A stretch of DNA of 7,974 bases. It comes from Bacteroidales bacterium (GTDB lineage: Bacteria > Bacteroidota > Bacteroidia > Bacteroidales > VadinHA17). Shown piece by piece: positions 1 through 6,539 of this stretch (positions are counted from its first letter, which is position 1; the number at the start of each line of letters is the position of its first letter). The DNA lies in assembly GCA_003155705.1 (NCBI GenBank), contig PMEC01000034.1, positions 4,959-12,932 of the forward strand, read 5' to 3'. The notes beneath the pieces are model-generated. The model saw nothing but the letters and a program-made list of their open reading frames with translations. It was not told the origin of the DNA and made no database searches. Made by a program: the position numbers and the translations under genes.

Positions 1-1014
1 TTCCTGTATATCAGAAAATACAATTTCAGCCGTAAGCCAGTTCATACATGCCATATCACCTCTCCTGCATTCGCCTTTTCCATATATTGTGCACGGACGA
101 CATGTTAATTCCTCAAGGGGGATCCTGATCGAATATTCATTCGGCTGCTTCCATGCACCAAATCCTGTAAGCGGGTCTGTTCCTCCCCATATTGAGACAA
201 CTTTTGTTCCGGCAAGCGCTGCCATATGCATGTTTGCAGAATCCATAGCTATCATAAAATCAAGCTTGCTAATAATTGCTATCTCATCTTCCAGCGAGAG
301 TATGCTGGCAAGGTTAATGGAACCTTTCACTTTTTTCTTAAACTCCTCCAGTTTACTATATTCTTCTCTCCCGCCAAAAAGGAAAAAGCTTGCGCTCTGT
401 TTTTCAGAAATCATATTCAGAAGACGGATCATGTTTTCCTCCGGCCATATTTTTAGTTTATGTTTTGCATAAGGTGCTACTCCAATTTTTAAACTTGTTT
501 TGACATTCAATATCTCATCTGCCCTGTTCAAAGCCTCTATATCTGGTATAATGGTTTGTTTATCAATGGGTTCTAAAATAAATCCAGCCTTGACAAATGC
601 CTCACAATATCTTACTACCGTATGCTTAAGCTGTACTCTTCTTTTTCCTTTGATCAGATCCTGTTTTTCTTGTCTCCCCTTATCAATTATTGATACAGGT
701 ATTCCAGTGATTCTGAATAAGAACCTGAGTATTTTTGAACGAATAACGTCATGAAGATCAATTACCCAATCTATCCTGTCTTGCTTTTTTAAATCTCTGT
801 AAAGCTGAAAAAGACCTGAAAGACCTTTATGCCTCTTTACTAAATCCAATGAAAATACTGACAGGCTTTCTGACTCTGTGAAAAATGGTTTAAAAGGCTG
901 ACGTGTAACCATTGTTAGCTTCACTTCCGGATATCGTTTTTTCATTTCCTTCAGAACAGGGCTGACGAGGGCAACATCTCCCATGGCAGATGTCCGGATT
1001 ACCAGAATATTCAT
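1..1014 (-). CDS. Glycosyltransferase family 9, heptosyltransferase-like (3' end cut by window edge)
   Basis: Probably transfers a heptose or related sugar from a nucleotide-activated donor onto lipopolysaccharide core or another surface glycan, at the cytoplasmic face of the inner membrane. I translated 338 codons without a stop, so the frame runs off the window; GT9 proteins are usually about 340-350 aa, so little is missing. The N-terminus reads MNILVIRTSAMGDVAL, with Asp13 where E. coli WaaC has its catalytic Asp13. The C-terminal Rossmann half has FLFGG near 211-215, the donor-site block MDSANMHMAALAG at 257-269 (Asp258, His263) and WGGTDP at 276-281. Lys188 in KIWPEE could match the WaaC donor-site lysine. 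Four cysteines near the end (305, 308, 316, 323) form a Cys-rich tail that I recall from Bacteroidota heptosyltransferases. The ATG lies one base after the stop of the DUF6165 gene, so the two are surely co-transcribed. The family is secure; the exact sugar and acceptor are not known. Confidence 0.9.
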   Translation of the reverse strand, partial: MNILVIRTSAMGDVALVSPVLKEMKKRYPEVKLTMVTRQPFKPFFTESESLSVFSLDLVKRHKGLSGLFQLYRDLKKQDRIDWVIDLHDVIRSKILRFLFRITGIPVSIIDKGRQEKQDLIKGKRRVQLKHTVVRYCEAFVKAGFILEPIDKQTIIPDIEALNRADEILNVKTSLKIGVAPYAKHKLKIWPEENMIRLLNMISEKQSASFFLFGGREEYSKLEEFKKKVKGSINLASILSLEDEIAIISKLDFMIAMDSANMHMAALAGTKVVSIWGGTDPLTGFGAWKQPNEYSIRIPLEELTCRPCTIYGKGECRRGDMACMNWLTAEIVFSDIQE

Positions 1015-1015
1015 C

Positions 1016-1387
1016 TCAGTATTTTTCGTATGATTTTTCTTCAATGAAACCGGAAGAGGTTTTAATATTAATTGCTCTTTTAACTTCCGACCGCTTATCA
1101 TTTTTAAAATAAACGGACCGTGCAGTATTCACAAAATCCTCCCCAAAATCGTTTTTGCGCTCAAGGTCGCGGATGTGATCTTCAATATCCCATAACTCGC
1201 AGTTTATATCATAAAGTGCCTGATAAAGAGGATCTTTCATGTTAAGAATATCAGCAGTAGCGCTCTTAAGTTCCTCATATTCCTTCTTCAGGTTCCGTAG
1301 TTTTGATTCATCCTTTATACGCTCAAGTTTTATCTGAATTATAGTGAGCTTATCAATGATCTCACCGTTTGAGACTTCAATTTTCAT
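1016..1387 (-). CDS. DUF6165 family protein
   Basis: A 123-aa soluble, highly charged protein of unknown function. It begins MKIEVSNGEIIDKLTI and carries LWDIEDHIRDLE (65-76), a TARSVYFKND stretch (88-97) and a KRAIN segment (103-107), the pattern I know as DUF6165. Residues about 12-80 look almost wholly helical, with heptad-like spacing of Ile/Leu, which suggests a helical hairpin or coiled-coil dimer. There is no signal peptide, membrane segment or obvious catalytic motif. I chose the ATG at 1387 over an in-frame ATG six codons upstream at 1405, because MKIEVSNGEI is the family's usual N-terminus and a TAnnTTTG box sits at 1407-1414, too close for the longer form to be translated from that promoter. 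The stop and the next ATG are separated by one base (TGAGATG), so translation of the downstream heptosyltransferase is likely coupled. The pairing suggests a helper role in surface-glycan synthesis, which is inference. Confidence 0.85.
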   Translation of the reverse strand: MKIEVSNGEIIDKLTIIQIKLERIKDESKLRNLKKEYEELKSATADILNMKDPLYQALYDINCELWDIEDHIRDLERKNDFGEDFVNTARSVYFKNDKRSEVKRAINIKTSSGFIEEKSYEKY

Positions 1388-1406
1388 ATTGAATGATTTA
1401 ACCAAT

Positions 1407-1414
1407 CAAAAGTA
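1407..1414 (-). promoter_or_regulatory. Possible -7 promoter box for the DUF6165-GT9 pair
   Basis: On the minus strand this reads TACTTTTG, an exact match to the Bacteroidota -7 consensus TAnnTTTG. It would place a transcript start near 1401 and a leader of about 14 nt before the ATG at 1387. I see no good TTG/TTTG at the expected -33 spacing, so the call rests on one short box in AT-rich DNA. Confidence 0.35.
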
Positions 1415-1500
1415 ATATCTTTTTGATAAATGTGATGTTTCGCGTTTCATACCTTGAACTTTTCATCTTTCAACTATTTATCCTAAAGTAACCCACACCT

Positions 1501-1529
1501 TGCCCCCTGCTTCCCCTTCAAAGTGGGAA
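1501..1529. repeat. REP-like G/C-rich element A
   Basis: A C-rich block followed by an imperfect hairpin with TTCCC and GGGAA as outer arms (1511-1515 and 1525-1529). Read on the minus strand it goes from TTCCCACTTTGAAGGGGAA into GCAGGGGGCA, resembling the intergenic repeats of the TTCCCCCTT-GAAGGGGG-xAGGGGG type that are scattered through many Bacteroidota genomes. It is degenerate. Only one window is seen, so its copy number is unknown. Confidence 0.5.
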
Positions 1530-1617
1530 TTTTAACTTTATCCCCTTTTCAACATTATTGTACATTGCAAATTTTGAGTCCATTTTTAAAAATATATTTT
1601 TGGGCATCAATTGTTCT

Positions 1618-1640
1618 TTCCCCTGAAGTGAAGGAGGGAA
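1618..1640. repeat. REP-like G/C-rich element B
   Basis: This shares the outer arms of element A, TTCCC at 1618-1622 and GGGAA at 1636-1640, around a CTGAAGTGAAGGA-like centre. It looks like a second, diverged member of the same class of intergenic palindrome, about 25 bases from element C. Confidence 0.45.
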
Positions 1641-1664
1641 TATATTGATTATGTGCGTTTTAAG

Positions 1665-1698
1665 TCCCTCTCCCCTGGGAGAGGGATTTAGGGTGAGG
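1665..1698. repeat. REP-like element C with a perfect 10-bp hairpin
   Basis: TCCCTCTCCC (1665-1674) and GGGAGAGGGA (1677-1686) are perfect reverse complements separated by CT. They are followed by the tail TTTAGGGTGAGG (1687-1698), a hallmark of a common bacterial intergenic repeat. It begins 7 bases beyond the priA stop. On the minus strand the hairpin is followed by CTTAAAAC and not by a T-run, so it does not look like a standard intrinsic terminator, although so stable a stem may define or protect the priA mRNA 3' end. Confidence 0.7.
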
Positions 1699-1704
1699 TC
1701 GATA

Positions 1705-4179
1705 CTAATACGGATCCACATCAACAGTTATCTTTAGCGAAGAGGCTCCTTTAAGTTTCTCAATCTTATCAACTGATACTGCTATTATCTCCTTCGCCTT
1801 AGAAATAGATTTTTCCTTTTCAATTTTAATAAGAATGGTTTTTATGTGCCATGTATGGATTTTGGTGATCACCGGAGCTTCCGGACCGAGGACTCTTTTG
1901 CCAAATGATTCATGCAGGAGCGATCCAAGCAATCCCGAGAATTCATTTAGCGAATCCCACTCCTTATGTCTGATATTAATGCGTATCAGTCTTGTGAAAG
2001 GAGGGTAATTGAAAAGCTCCCGTTCCTCGACCTGACTTTTGTACATATTCAGATAATCATGCTGTACGACAAGTTGTATGATTTTGTTTGAAGGATCCGA
2101 TGTTTGTATAATTACCTGCCCCATCTCATTTCTCCGGCCTGCTCTGCCACTGACCTGCTCAAGCAGCTGAAAGCTTTTTTCCCACGCTCTGAAATCGGGA
2201 AAATTAAGCATATTATCGGCATTCATGATACCAACGACAATAAGATTCTCAAAATCAAGTCCTTTTGAAATCATTTGTGTTCCAACGAGTATATCAGTAT
2301 TATGATTTTCAAATTGATTGATAATTCTGTTTAAAGAGCTCTTGTTTCTTGTTGTATCATGATCCAGACGGGCAACTCTGACTTCCGGAAAGACTATTTT
2401 TATCTCATCTTCTATTTTCTCTGTCCCGAAACCTCTTGTTACGAGTTCAGTTGATCCGCATCTTGAACATTTAGAGGGTAATGTCTCCTTATATCCGCAG
2501 TAATGACACACTAATTTATTTAATCCCTTATGATAAGTAAGTTTTACTGCACATCTTGTGCATTGAGGAATCCATCCACACCCGAGGCACTCAATATATG
2601 GTGAAAATCCTCTTCTGTTCTGGAACAGGATAACCTGTTTATTTTTCCTGATGGCTCCGTCTATAGCACTTAAGAGTTCAGGAGTAAAATGAGAAACCAT
2701 TTGTTTTTTCCTGTAAGCCTCTTTTGTATTTGCAATCAGGATTTCAGGCAGTTTGACATTCCCGAACCTTTCAGATAATTCAACATATCCGAACTTGTTA
2801 TTTACACAATTGTGAAAAGATTCTATTGAAGGAGTAGCAGACCCCAGCAGGATTTTTGCTTTGTGTAAACCTGCAAGTATAATGGCAGAATCGCGGGCAT
2901 TGTACCTTGGAGATGGATCTTGTTGTTTGTATGATCCGTCATGTTCCTCATCCACAATAACAAGACCAAGGTTATTAAATGGAAGAAAAATGGCAGATCT
3001 TACACCGATTATTAATCTGAATCCATTATCAGGTATATCATTTGCCACTTTTTTCCAGATCTCAACTTTTTCAGCATCATTAAACCTTGAATGATAAACC
3101 CCTGTCAATGAGCTAAAATATCTCTCCAATCTGACAATAATCTGGGTCGTAAGAGCAATTTCCGGAAGCAGGTATAATACTTGTTTCCCAATTTTCATCT
3201 GCTCTTCAATAAGGTGAATATATATCTCTGTCTTGCCGCTGGAGGTCACTCCATGAAGCAGTACAGTATCTTTATTTTTGAATTGTTTATTTATGGATTG
3301 CAATGCCTCTGATTGGATTTTACTTAATTCCCTTAGTGGTTCCTTATGCGCTGCATTAATGTTCAGCCTTCCAACTTCCAGAATAAATGAACACAGAATT
3401 CCTTTTTGTTCAAGTGAAGCAAGTGATGAAGAGAGGGCAGATGCCACCTTAAGAAGGACTGTTTTTCTTAATGGGTATAAATCCGCACCCGTTTCATAGC
3501 CAGTCATTCTCAAATAGGCAGTAAGCAACTCATATTGACGGGGAGCCTTAAAAAGATTATCAAGAATGCCATTAAGCTCCTGTTCAGTGTATTTTTTAGA
3601 AAGTATTACAAATGACTCTTTTTTAGGTTTATACTTTTCTTCAAAAGCTTCTCCGGCAATCAGAATTCGTCTTACAATCAAGTTATTTACAATCCTCAGA
3701 GTGTTTTTATTGTTTATTGAGGAAGGGAGGCTCTTCAAATAAACAAAACCTCTGCTTTCAACAGGATTTACAACCTGTAAATCTGATTGATCAAGGGACA
3801 ACAGGTCTCTGAATTCCGGGTTCATTTTAAGCAGAGTTTCGCTTTCAAGGCAAAACCCGGAAGGAAGAGCTGCCTTCATAACCTCACCGATGCTGCACAT
3901 GTAATACTCTGAGATCCACTTCCATAATTTCAATTGAGTCTGGTTTACCAGTGGAGTTAAATCCAGCAGATCTGTAATTGTTTTGAATATGCCGGGCTTA
4001 TCAATTTCCTGATGAATTGCAAAGACGATCCCAGCATAAAGTTTCCTGTTTCCAAATTGTACAACTACCCTGCAGCCGGGTTGAGTTTTTTCCACAAACT
4101 GATCTGGAACAATGTAAGAGAAAGTCCCTTTTACTGCCAGAGGCAGAATTACATCAGCTAAATGCATTTGCTTCATCAT
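1705..4179 (-). CDS. priA: Primosomal protein N' (PriA), 3'-5' replication-restart helicase
   Basis: An ATP-dependent superfamily 2 DNA helicase that recognises abandoned replication forks and starts reloading of the replicative helicase. The 824-aa protein is longer than the 732-aa E. coli enzyme but complete. Residues 1-105 are the 3'-DNA-binding domain (VILPLAVKGTFSYIVP, VVVQFGNRKLYAGIV). The helicase core has Walker A GVTSSGKTE (310-318), LLPEIALTTQ (337-346), the Walker B/DEAH-type box DEEHD (410-414) followed by the aromatic-rich loop to RYNARDS (425-431), GSATPS (446-451), GTQMISKGLDF (633-643) and QVSGRAGR (675-682). Eight cysteines in four CxxC pairs (531/534, 540/543, 558/561, 571/574) bind two zinc ions in the usual insertion. 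The C-terminal domain ends TVDVDPY. The start is uncertain among three in-frame ATGs (codons 1, 2 and 5). No clear promoter is seen in the 100 bases between it and the upstream kinase gene, so some read-through from that gene is possible. Confidence 0.98.
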   Translation of the reverse strand: MMKQMHLADVILPLAVKGTFSYIVPDQFVEKTQPGCRVVVQFGNRKLYAGIVFAIHQEIDKPGIFKTITDLLDLTPLVNQTQLKLWKWISEYYMCSIGEVMKAALPSGFCLESETLLKMNPEFRDLLSLDQSDLQVVNPVESRGFVYLKSLPSSINNKNTLRIVNNLIVRRILIAGEAFEEKYKPKKESFVILSKKYTEQELNGILDNLFKAPRQYELLTAYLRMTGYETGADLYPLRKTVLLKVASALSSSLASLEQKGILCSFILEVGRLNINAAHKEPLRELSKIQSEALQSINKQFKNKDTVLLHGVTSSGKTEIYIHLIEEQMKIGKQVLYLLPEIALTTQIIVRLERYFSSLTGVYHSRFNDAEKVEIWKKVANDIPDNGFRLIIGVRSAIFLPFNNLGLVIVDEEHDGSYKQQDPSPRYNARDSAIILAGLHKAKILLGSATPSIESFHNCVNNKFGYVELSERFGNVKLPEILIANTKEAYRKKQMVSHFTPELLSAIDGAIRKNKQVILFQNRRGFSPYIECLGCGWIPQCTRCAVKLTYHKGLNKLVCHYCGYKETLPSKCSRCGSTELVTRGFGTEKIEDEIKIVFPEVRVARLDHDTTRNKSSLNRIINQFENHNTDILVGTQMISKGLDFENLIVVGIMNADNMLNFPDFRAWEKSFQLLEQVSGRAGRRNEMGQVIIQTSDPSNKIIQLVVQHDYLNMYKSQVEERELFNYPPFTRLIRINIRHKEWDSLNEFSGLLGSLLHESFGKRVLGPEAPVITKIHTWHIKTILIKIEKEKSISKAKEIIAVSVDKIEKLKGASSLKITVDVDPY

Positions 4180-4249
4180 TTAAACCTGTATGCAAAATAG
4201 GAATAATTAAGGAATGATGGACCATAAACCTGGCCGATAGAATAAACAA

Positions 4250-4287
4250 TACCCTGAAAGCCTAAGGAGAACTTTGACTTCAGGGTA
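4250..4287 (-). terminator. Possible weak terminator at the kinase 3' end
   Basis: On the minus strand TACCCTGAA (4287-4279) pairs perfectly with TTCAGGGTA (4258-4250) around a 20-nt loop and is followed by TTGTTTATTCT. The 9-bp stem includes the TGA stop codon of the kinase gene. The loop is long and the T-rich tail is interrupted, so termination is probably incomplete if it occurs at all. Confidence 0.4.
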
Positions 4288-6163
4288 GTTTAATGAAACC
4301 CGACAACACCGCAAGAAGATGTTCTTTCCTTATTGGCTTAATCAAACATGCATCGCAACCTGCTTCAAGGATAATATCCTTATCATCCTCAAAAATGAAA
4401 GCTGTCTGGGCAATTATAGGCAAGTCTTTCCTGATTTTTCTGATCTCTCTGGTTGCTTCGATACCATTCATTTCGGGCATTTGCATGTCTAATAAAACCA
4501 CGTCAATATCAGGTGTTTGTTCAATTATACTAATTGCTTCAGATCCGGATCTGGCAGTCATCAGATTAATACCGGTATCTACAAGAATCCGGTTAAGATA
4601 AATTAATACATCCTTGTTGTCATCAACAAGGAGGCATTTTTTTGAACTCCAGTCGGTTTGGTTAGCCACTTCATGAGCCCGGCTTTTCATCTTACTGCTA
4701 CCTGCTGCTCTATATGGAATTGTAAAACCGAACTCCGAACCAACTCCTTTTTCCGACTTAACATAGATTTTTCCGCCCATTCTTTCCAGAACCTCTTTTG
4801 CAAGAGTGAGTCCCACGCCGAGGCCTTCAAACGGACGGTGATGCCCATTTACTTCCTGATTGAACTCTTCAAATATTCTTCCAAGATTTTCTTTTTTTAT
4901 TCCTATACCTGTATCTTTTACCTTGAAAAGTATATCATCGTTTTCTCTTTCATAAGAAAGTTCAACCGATCCTTCAAGGGTAAATTTAACAGCATTATCC
5001 AATAAGTGGTTCAGAACACGTTTTAGCCATATTTTATCTGTGAAGATCAGATCACCATTATCTTCAAACTGATTCTTAACTGTCAGAATAATGGGTTTTT
5101 CATTTCTCTTAATCGACTGTCTGGTTTCTTCAATGACCTCATTAATTACTTCAATAACAGATGTTTCCTCATATGTTATTTCCATCTGTGAACTTTCCAG
5201 GCGTGATAAATCAATGATATCACCGATTATCTGAAGAAGTTTTTCGCTATTATGATTTATATGTTCAATGTATTCTTCCTTAGCTTCTCTTGTCAGATTA
5301 TTTGCTAATAAGAGATTTGAGAACCCGATAACACTATTGAGAGGAGTTCTAATTTCATGTGAGATATTTGCAAGGAAGCTTGACTTAAGTTTACTTCTCG
5401 TTTCGGCTTCGACTTTTGCTTCGACCAGATCTTCATGGACCTTCTTTAAGGCAGTGATATCTCTGGAAATTGCCAGCGCCCCAATAGTTTTATCTGTTTC
5501 GTCTTTTACGACAACTGAACGTGTAGATAAATTAATATAGTGACCATCTTTGTGTCTCACTCTGAGTTCACCTTCAAAAAAACCATTTTTTTTCAGGGCT
5601 TCTGTTCTTTTAAAATAATAGTCTTTATCATCCGGGTGGTAAAGCGATGCCGGGTCAATTTCCCTGTATGATTCTCTGTCATAACCGACAATCGAATAGA
5701 ATGCATCGTTTGAAAAAATAAGATTCAAATTGTTATCATAAAAAGAAATTCCATCACCGGCAGATTGAATAAGCCTGCCAAAGAATTTCTCGGAATCAGA
5801 CAACCCATTTACAATTTGCTCTTTCTGTATACTCGCTTCATTGGTTTTATCTTCCAGAGATCTGTTGGCCTTTTCTAATTCAATACTTTTTGTTTTCAAT
5901 TCAAGTCTGACTTTTTTTATCTTCCATGAAAAAAACAAAACAATAATGCAGATAATAAAGGCCAGCACAATAAATGTGAGAATCAGTTGAAAAAATGAGA
6001 CCGTAAACATGGTAATAGCGCCAGAGATTTGCTTTCCGGATGTACCAAAAGAAGTGCCTGTCCCTGTAACTTCCAATGAAAATCCCGAGAACAGTAATAT
6101 TATTAATACAATATAATTGAAAGCGCTGATTCCCTTTCTTTCAATAATCAATCTTAATTTCAT
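4280..6163 (-). CDS. Hybrid sensor histidine kinase (2 TM, PAS, HisKA, HATPase, receiver)
   Basis: An inner-membrane phosphorelay sensor of 627 aa. Two hydrophobic helices (about 14-30 and 53-80) flank a periplasmic loop of only about 20 residues, so the signal is probably sensed in the membrane or by the cytosolic PAS domain. A coiled-coil linker (about 82-120) leads to the PAS/PAC domain (about 122-240, ending in ISRDITALKK). The HisKA domain has the phospho-accepting His269 in NISHEIRTPLN. The ATPase has the N box HLLDNAVKFT (386-395), DTGIG (417-421) and GLGVGL (447-452). The C-terminal receiver (about 508-623) has the acidic pair Asp514/Asp515, phospho-acceptor Asp559 (LLDMQMPEMNG), Thr587 and Lys609. 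All catalytic residues are present. No output regulator or Hpt gene lies beside it, so the partner is elsewhere. It has its own likely promoter (6185-6213); AAAGGAAG lies directly before the ATG, too close to be an ideal ribosome site. Confidence 0.96.
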   Translation of the reverse strand: MKLRLIIERKGISAFNYIVLIILLFSGFSLEVTGTGTSFGTSGKQISGAITMFTVSFFQLILTFIVLAFIICIIVLFFSWKIKKVRLELKTKSIELEKANRSLEDKTNEASIQKEQIVNGLSDSEKFFGRLIQSAGDGISFYDNNLNLIFSNDAFYSIVGYDRESYREIDPASLYHPDDKDYYFKRTEALKKNGFFEGELRVRHKDGHYINLSTRSVVVKDETDKTIGALAISRDITALKKVHEDLVEAKVEAETRSKLKSSFLANISHEIRTPLNSVIGFSNLLLANNLTREAKEEYIEHINHNSEKLLQIIGDIIDLSRLESSQMEITYEETSVIEVINEVIEETRQSIKRNEKPIILTVKNQFEDNGDLIFTDKIWLKRVLNHLLDNAVKFTLEGSVELSYERENDDILFKVKDTGIGIKKENLGRIFEEFNQEVNGHHRPFEGLGVGLTLAKEVLERMGGKIYVKSEKGVGSEFGFTIPYRAAGSSKMKSRAHEVANQTDWSSKKCLLVDDNKDVLIYLNRILVDTGINLMTARSGSEAISIIEQTPDIDVVLLDMQMPEMNGIEATREIRKIRKDLPIIAQTAFIFEDDKDIILEAGCDACLIKPIRKEHLLAVLSGFIKLP

Positions 6164-6184
6164 CTTCCTTTAATAACAATTAAT

Positions 6185-6213
6185 CAAATATATCCCCTCA
6201 ACATTCACCTCAA
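6185..6213 (-). promoter_or_regulatory. Bacteroidota-type promoter for the histidine kinase
   Basis: On the minus strand TTG (6213-6211) is followed after 18 bp by TATATTTG (6192-6185), an exact match to the -7 consensus TAnnTTTG at normal spacing for this phylum. The transcript would start near 6179, about 15 nt before the ATG at 6163. Confidence 0.55.
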
Positions 6214-6216
6214 CCA

Positions 6217-6235
6217 GACAATATGCATGATTGTC
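6217..6235. promoter_or_regulatory. Dyad-symmetric candidate operator beside the kinase promoter
   Basis: GACAAT (6217-6222) and ATTGTC (6230-6235) are perfect inverted 6-bp arms separated by 7 bases that contain ATGCAT. The dyad starts about 3 bases upstream of the -33 element of the kinase promoter, a usual place for an activator or repressor dimer. The regulator is unknown. Short dyads occur by chance in AT-rich DNA. Confidence 0.4.
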
Positions 6236-6240
6236 AAAAG

Positions 6241-6248
6241 TCAGCTGA
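6241..6248. repeat. 8-bp perfect palindrome TCAGCTGA
   Basis: This sits five bases beyond the 6217-6235 dyad and is flanked by AAAAG on the left and TTTTC on the right, so the symmetry nearly extends to 17 bp with one base out of register. It could be a second half of the same control site or chance. Confidence 0.3.
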
Positions 6249-6304
6249 TTTTCGATAAATAAATTATTGTTCCACCAATCCAATTAATCTATGTATATTA
6301 ATGG

Positions 6305-6349
6305 TTATCAGGAATTTATCATAAATATTCCAATAATAAATTCTGATAA
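6305..6349. repeat. Imperfect inverted repeat with 14-15 bp arms
   Basis: The left arm TTATCAGGAATTTAT (6305-6319) and the right arm ATAAATTCTGATAA (6336-6349) are reverse complements except for one extra G/C in the left arm, with a 16-base loop. In a plus-strand transcript three G-U pairs and one A-U pair could lengthen the stem outward (6301-6304 with 6350-6353). It lies over 100 bases from both flanking promoters, upstream of each. It is not followed by a T-run, so it is not an obvious terminator. It may be an operator, a remnant of a small mobile element, or part of an unannotated RNA. Confidence 0.55.
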
Positions 6350-6482
6350 TTGTGCAAAGATATAAATTCATTTCAACACAATACCTTTCTGAATTAATAC
6401 TTTTGGAAATATAATTTTTAAATTGCATCCTTCTTTAGGGGAAATTAATAATGCATGTTCCCGGCAGGTATTAATAAGTATA

Positions 6483-6512
6483 TTGAAGAAAAAGTTATTA
6501 AAATTATCTTTG
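6483..6512 (+). promoter_or_regulatory. Bacteroidota-type promoter for the Fe-S gene pair
   Basis: TTG (6483-6485), a 19-bp spacer and TATCTTTG (6505-6512) match the phylum's -33/-7 consensus TTG...TAnnTTTG. A start near 6518 would give a leader of about 22 nt before the ATG at 6540. This is the clearest promoter in the window. Confidence 0.6.
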
Positions 6513-6539
6513 AGCTGACGTAAACAGAATATTTGATCC

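Larger units (their letters stand above)
1388..1704. other. Gene-free interval with REP-like palindromes
   Basis: This stretch lies between the priA stop and the DUF6165 start. It holds the possible -7 box at 1407-1414, AT-rich sequence without coding character, and three separate G/C-rich palindromic elements (about 1501-1529, 1618-1640 and 1665-1698). A minus-strand open frame crosses the palindromes, but its peptide (LTLNPSPRGEG and similar) is the usual translation of such repeats and not a gene. Confidence 0.7.
6164..6539. other. Divergent control region between the kinase and the Fe-S genes
   Basis: This 376-base AT-rich interval has no credible gene. From left to right it holds a promoter facing the kinase (6185-6213), a GACAAT-N7-ATTGTC dyad (6217-6235), an 8-bp palindrome TCAGCTGA (6241-6248), a long imperfect inverted repeat (6305-6349), a lone TACTTTTG box on the plus strand (6398-6405), two direct copies of ATTAATAA (6444-6451 and 6470-6477), and a promoter facing the iron-sulfur genes (6483-6512). 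Confidence 0.65.

Noticed and set aside
89..754. Plus-strand open frames opposite the glycosyltransferase
   Set aside because: They are antisense to a well-conserved GT9 coding region and encode Ser/Phe/Ile-rich peptides with no family resemblance.
1016..1405. ATG at 1405 as the start of the DUF6165 gene
   Set aside because: It adds six residues not expected in the family and sits 2 bases from the only candidate -7 box.
1518..1724. 68-codon open frame on the minus strand
   Set aside because: It overlaps the priA end and runs through the REP-like palindromes. Its peptide (LTLNPSPRGEG) is the usual translation of that repeat, and nothing else in it looks like a protein.
4658..5005. 115-codon plus-strand open frame opposite the kinase ATPase domain
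   Set aside because: It is the mirror of conserved HATPase coding sequence, with a composition unlike a real protein.
6398..6405. TACTTTTG box as the main promoter of the Fe-S genes
   Set aside because: It matches the -7 consensus but lacks a -33 element at proper spacing, and a complete promoter lies closer at 6483-6512.
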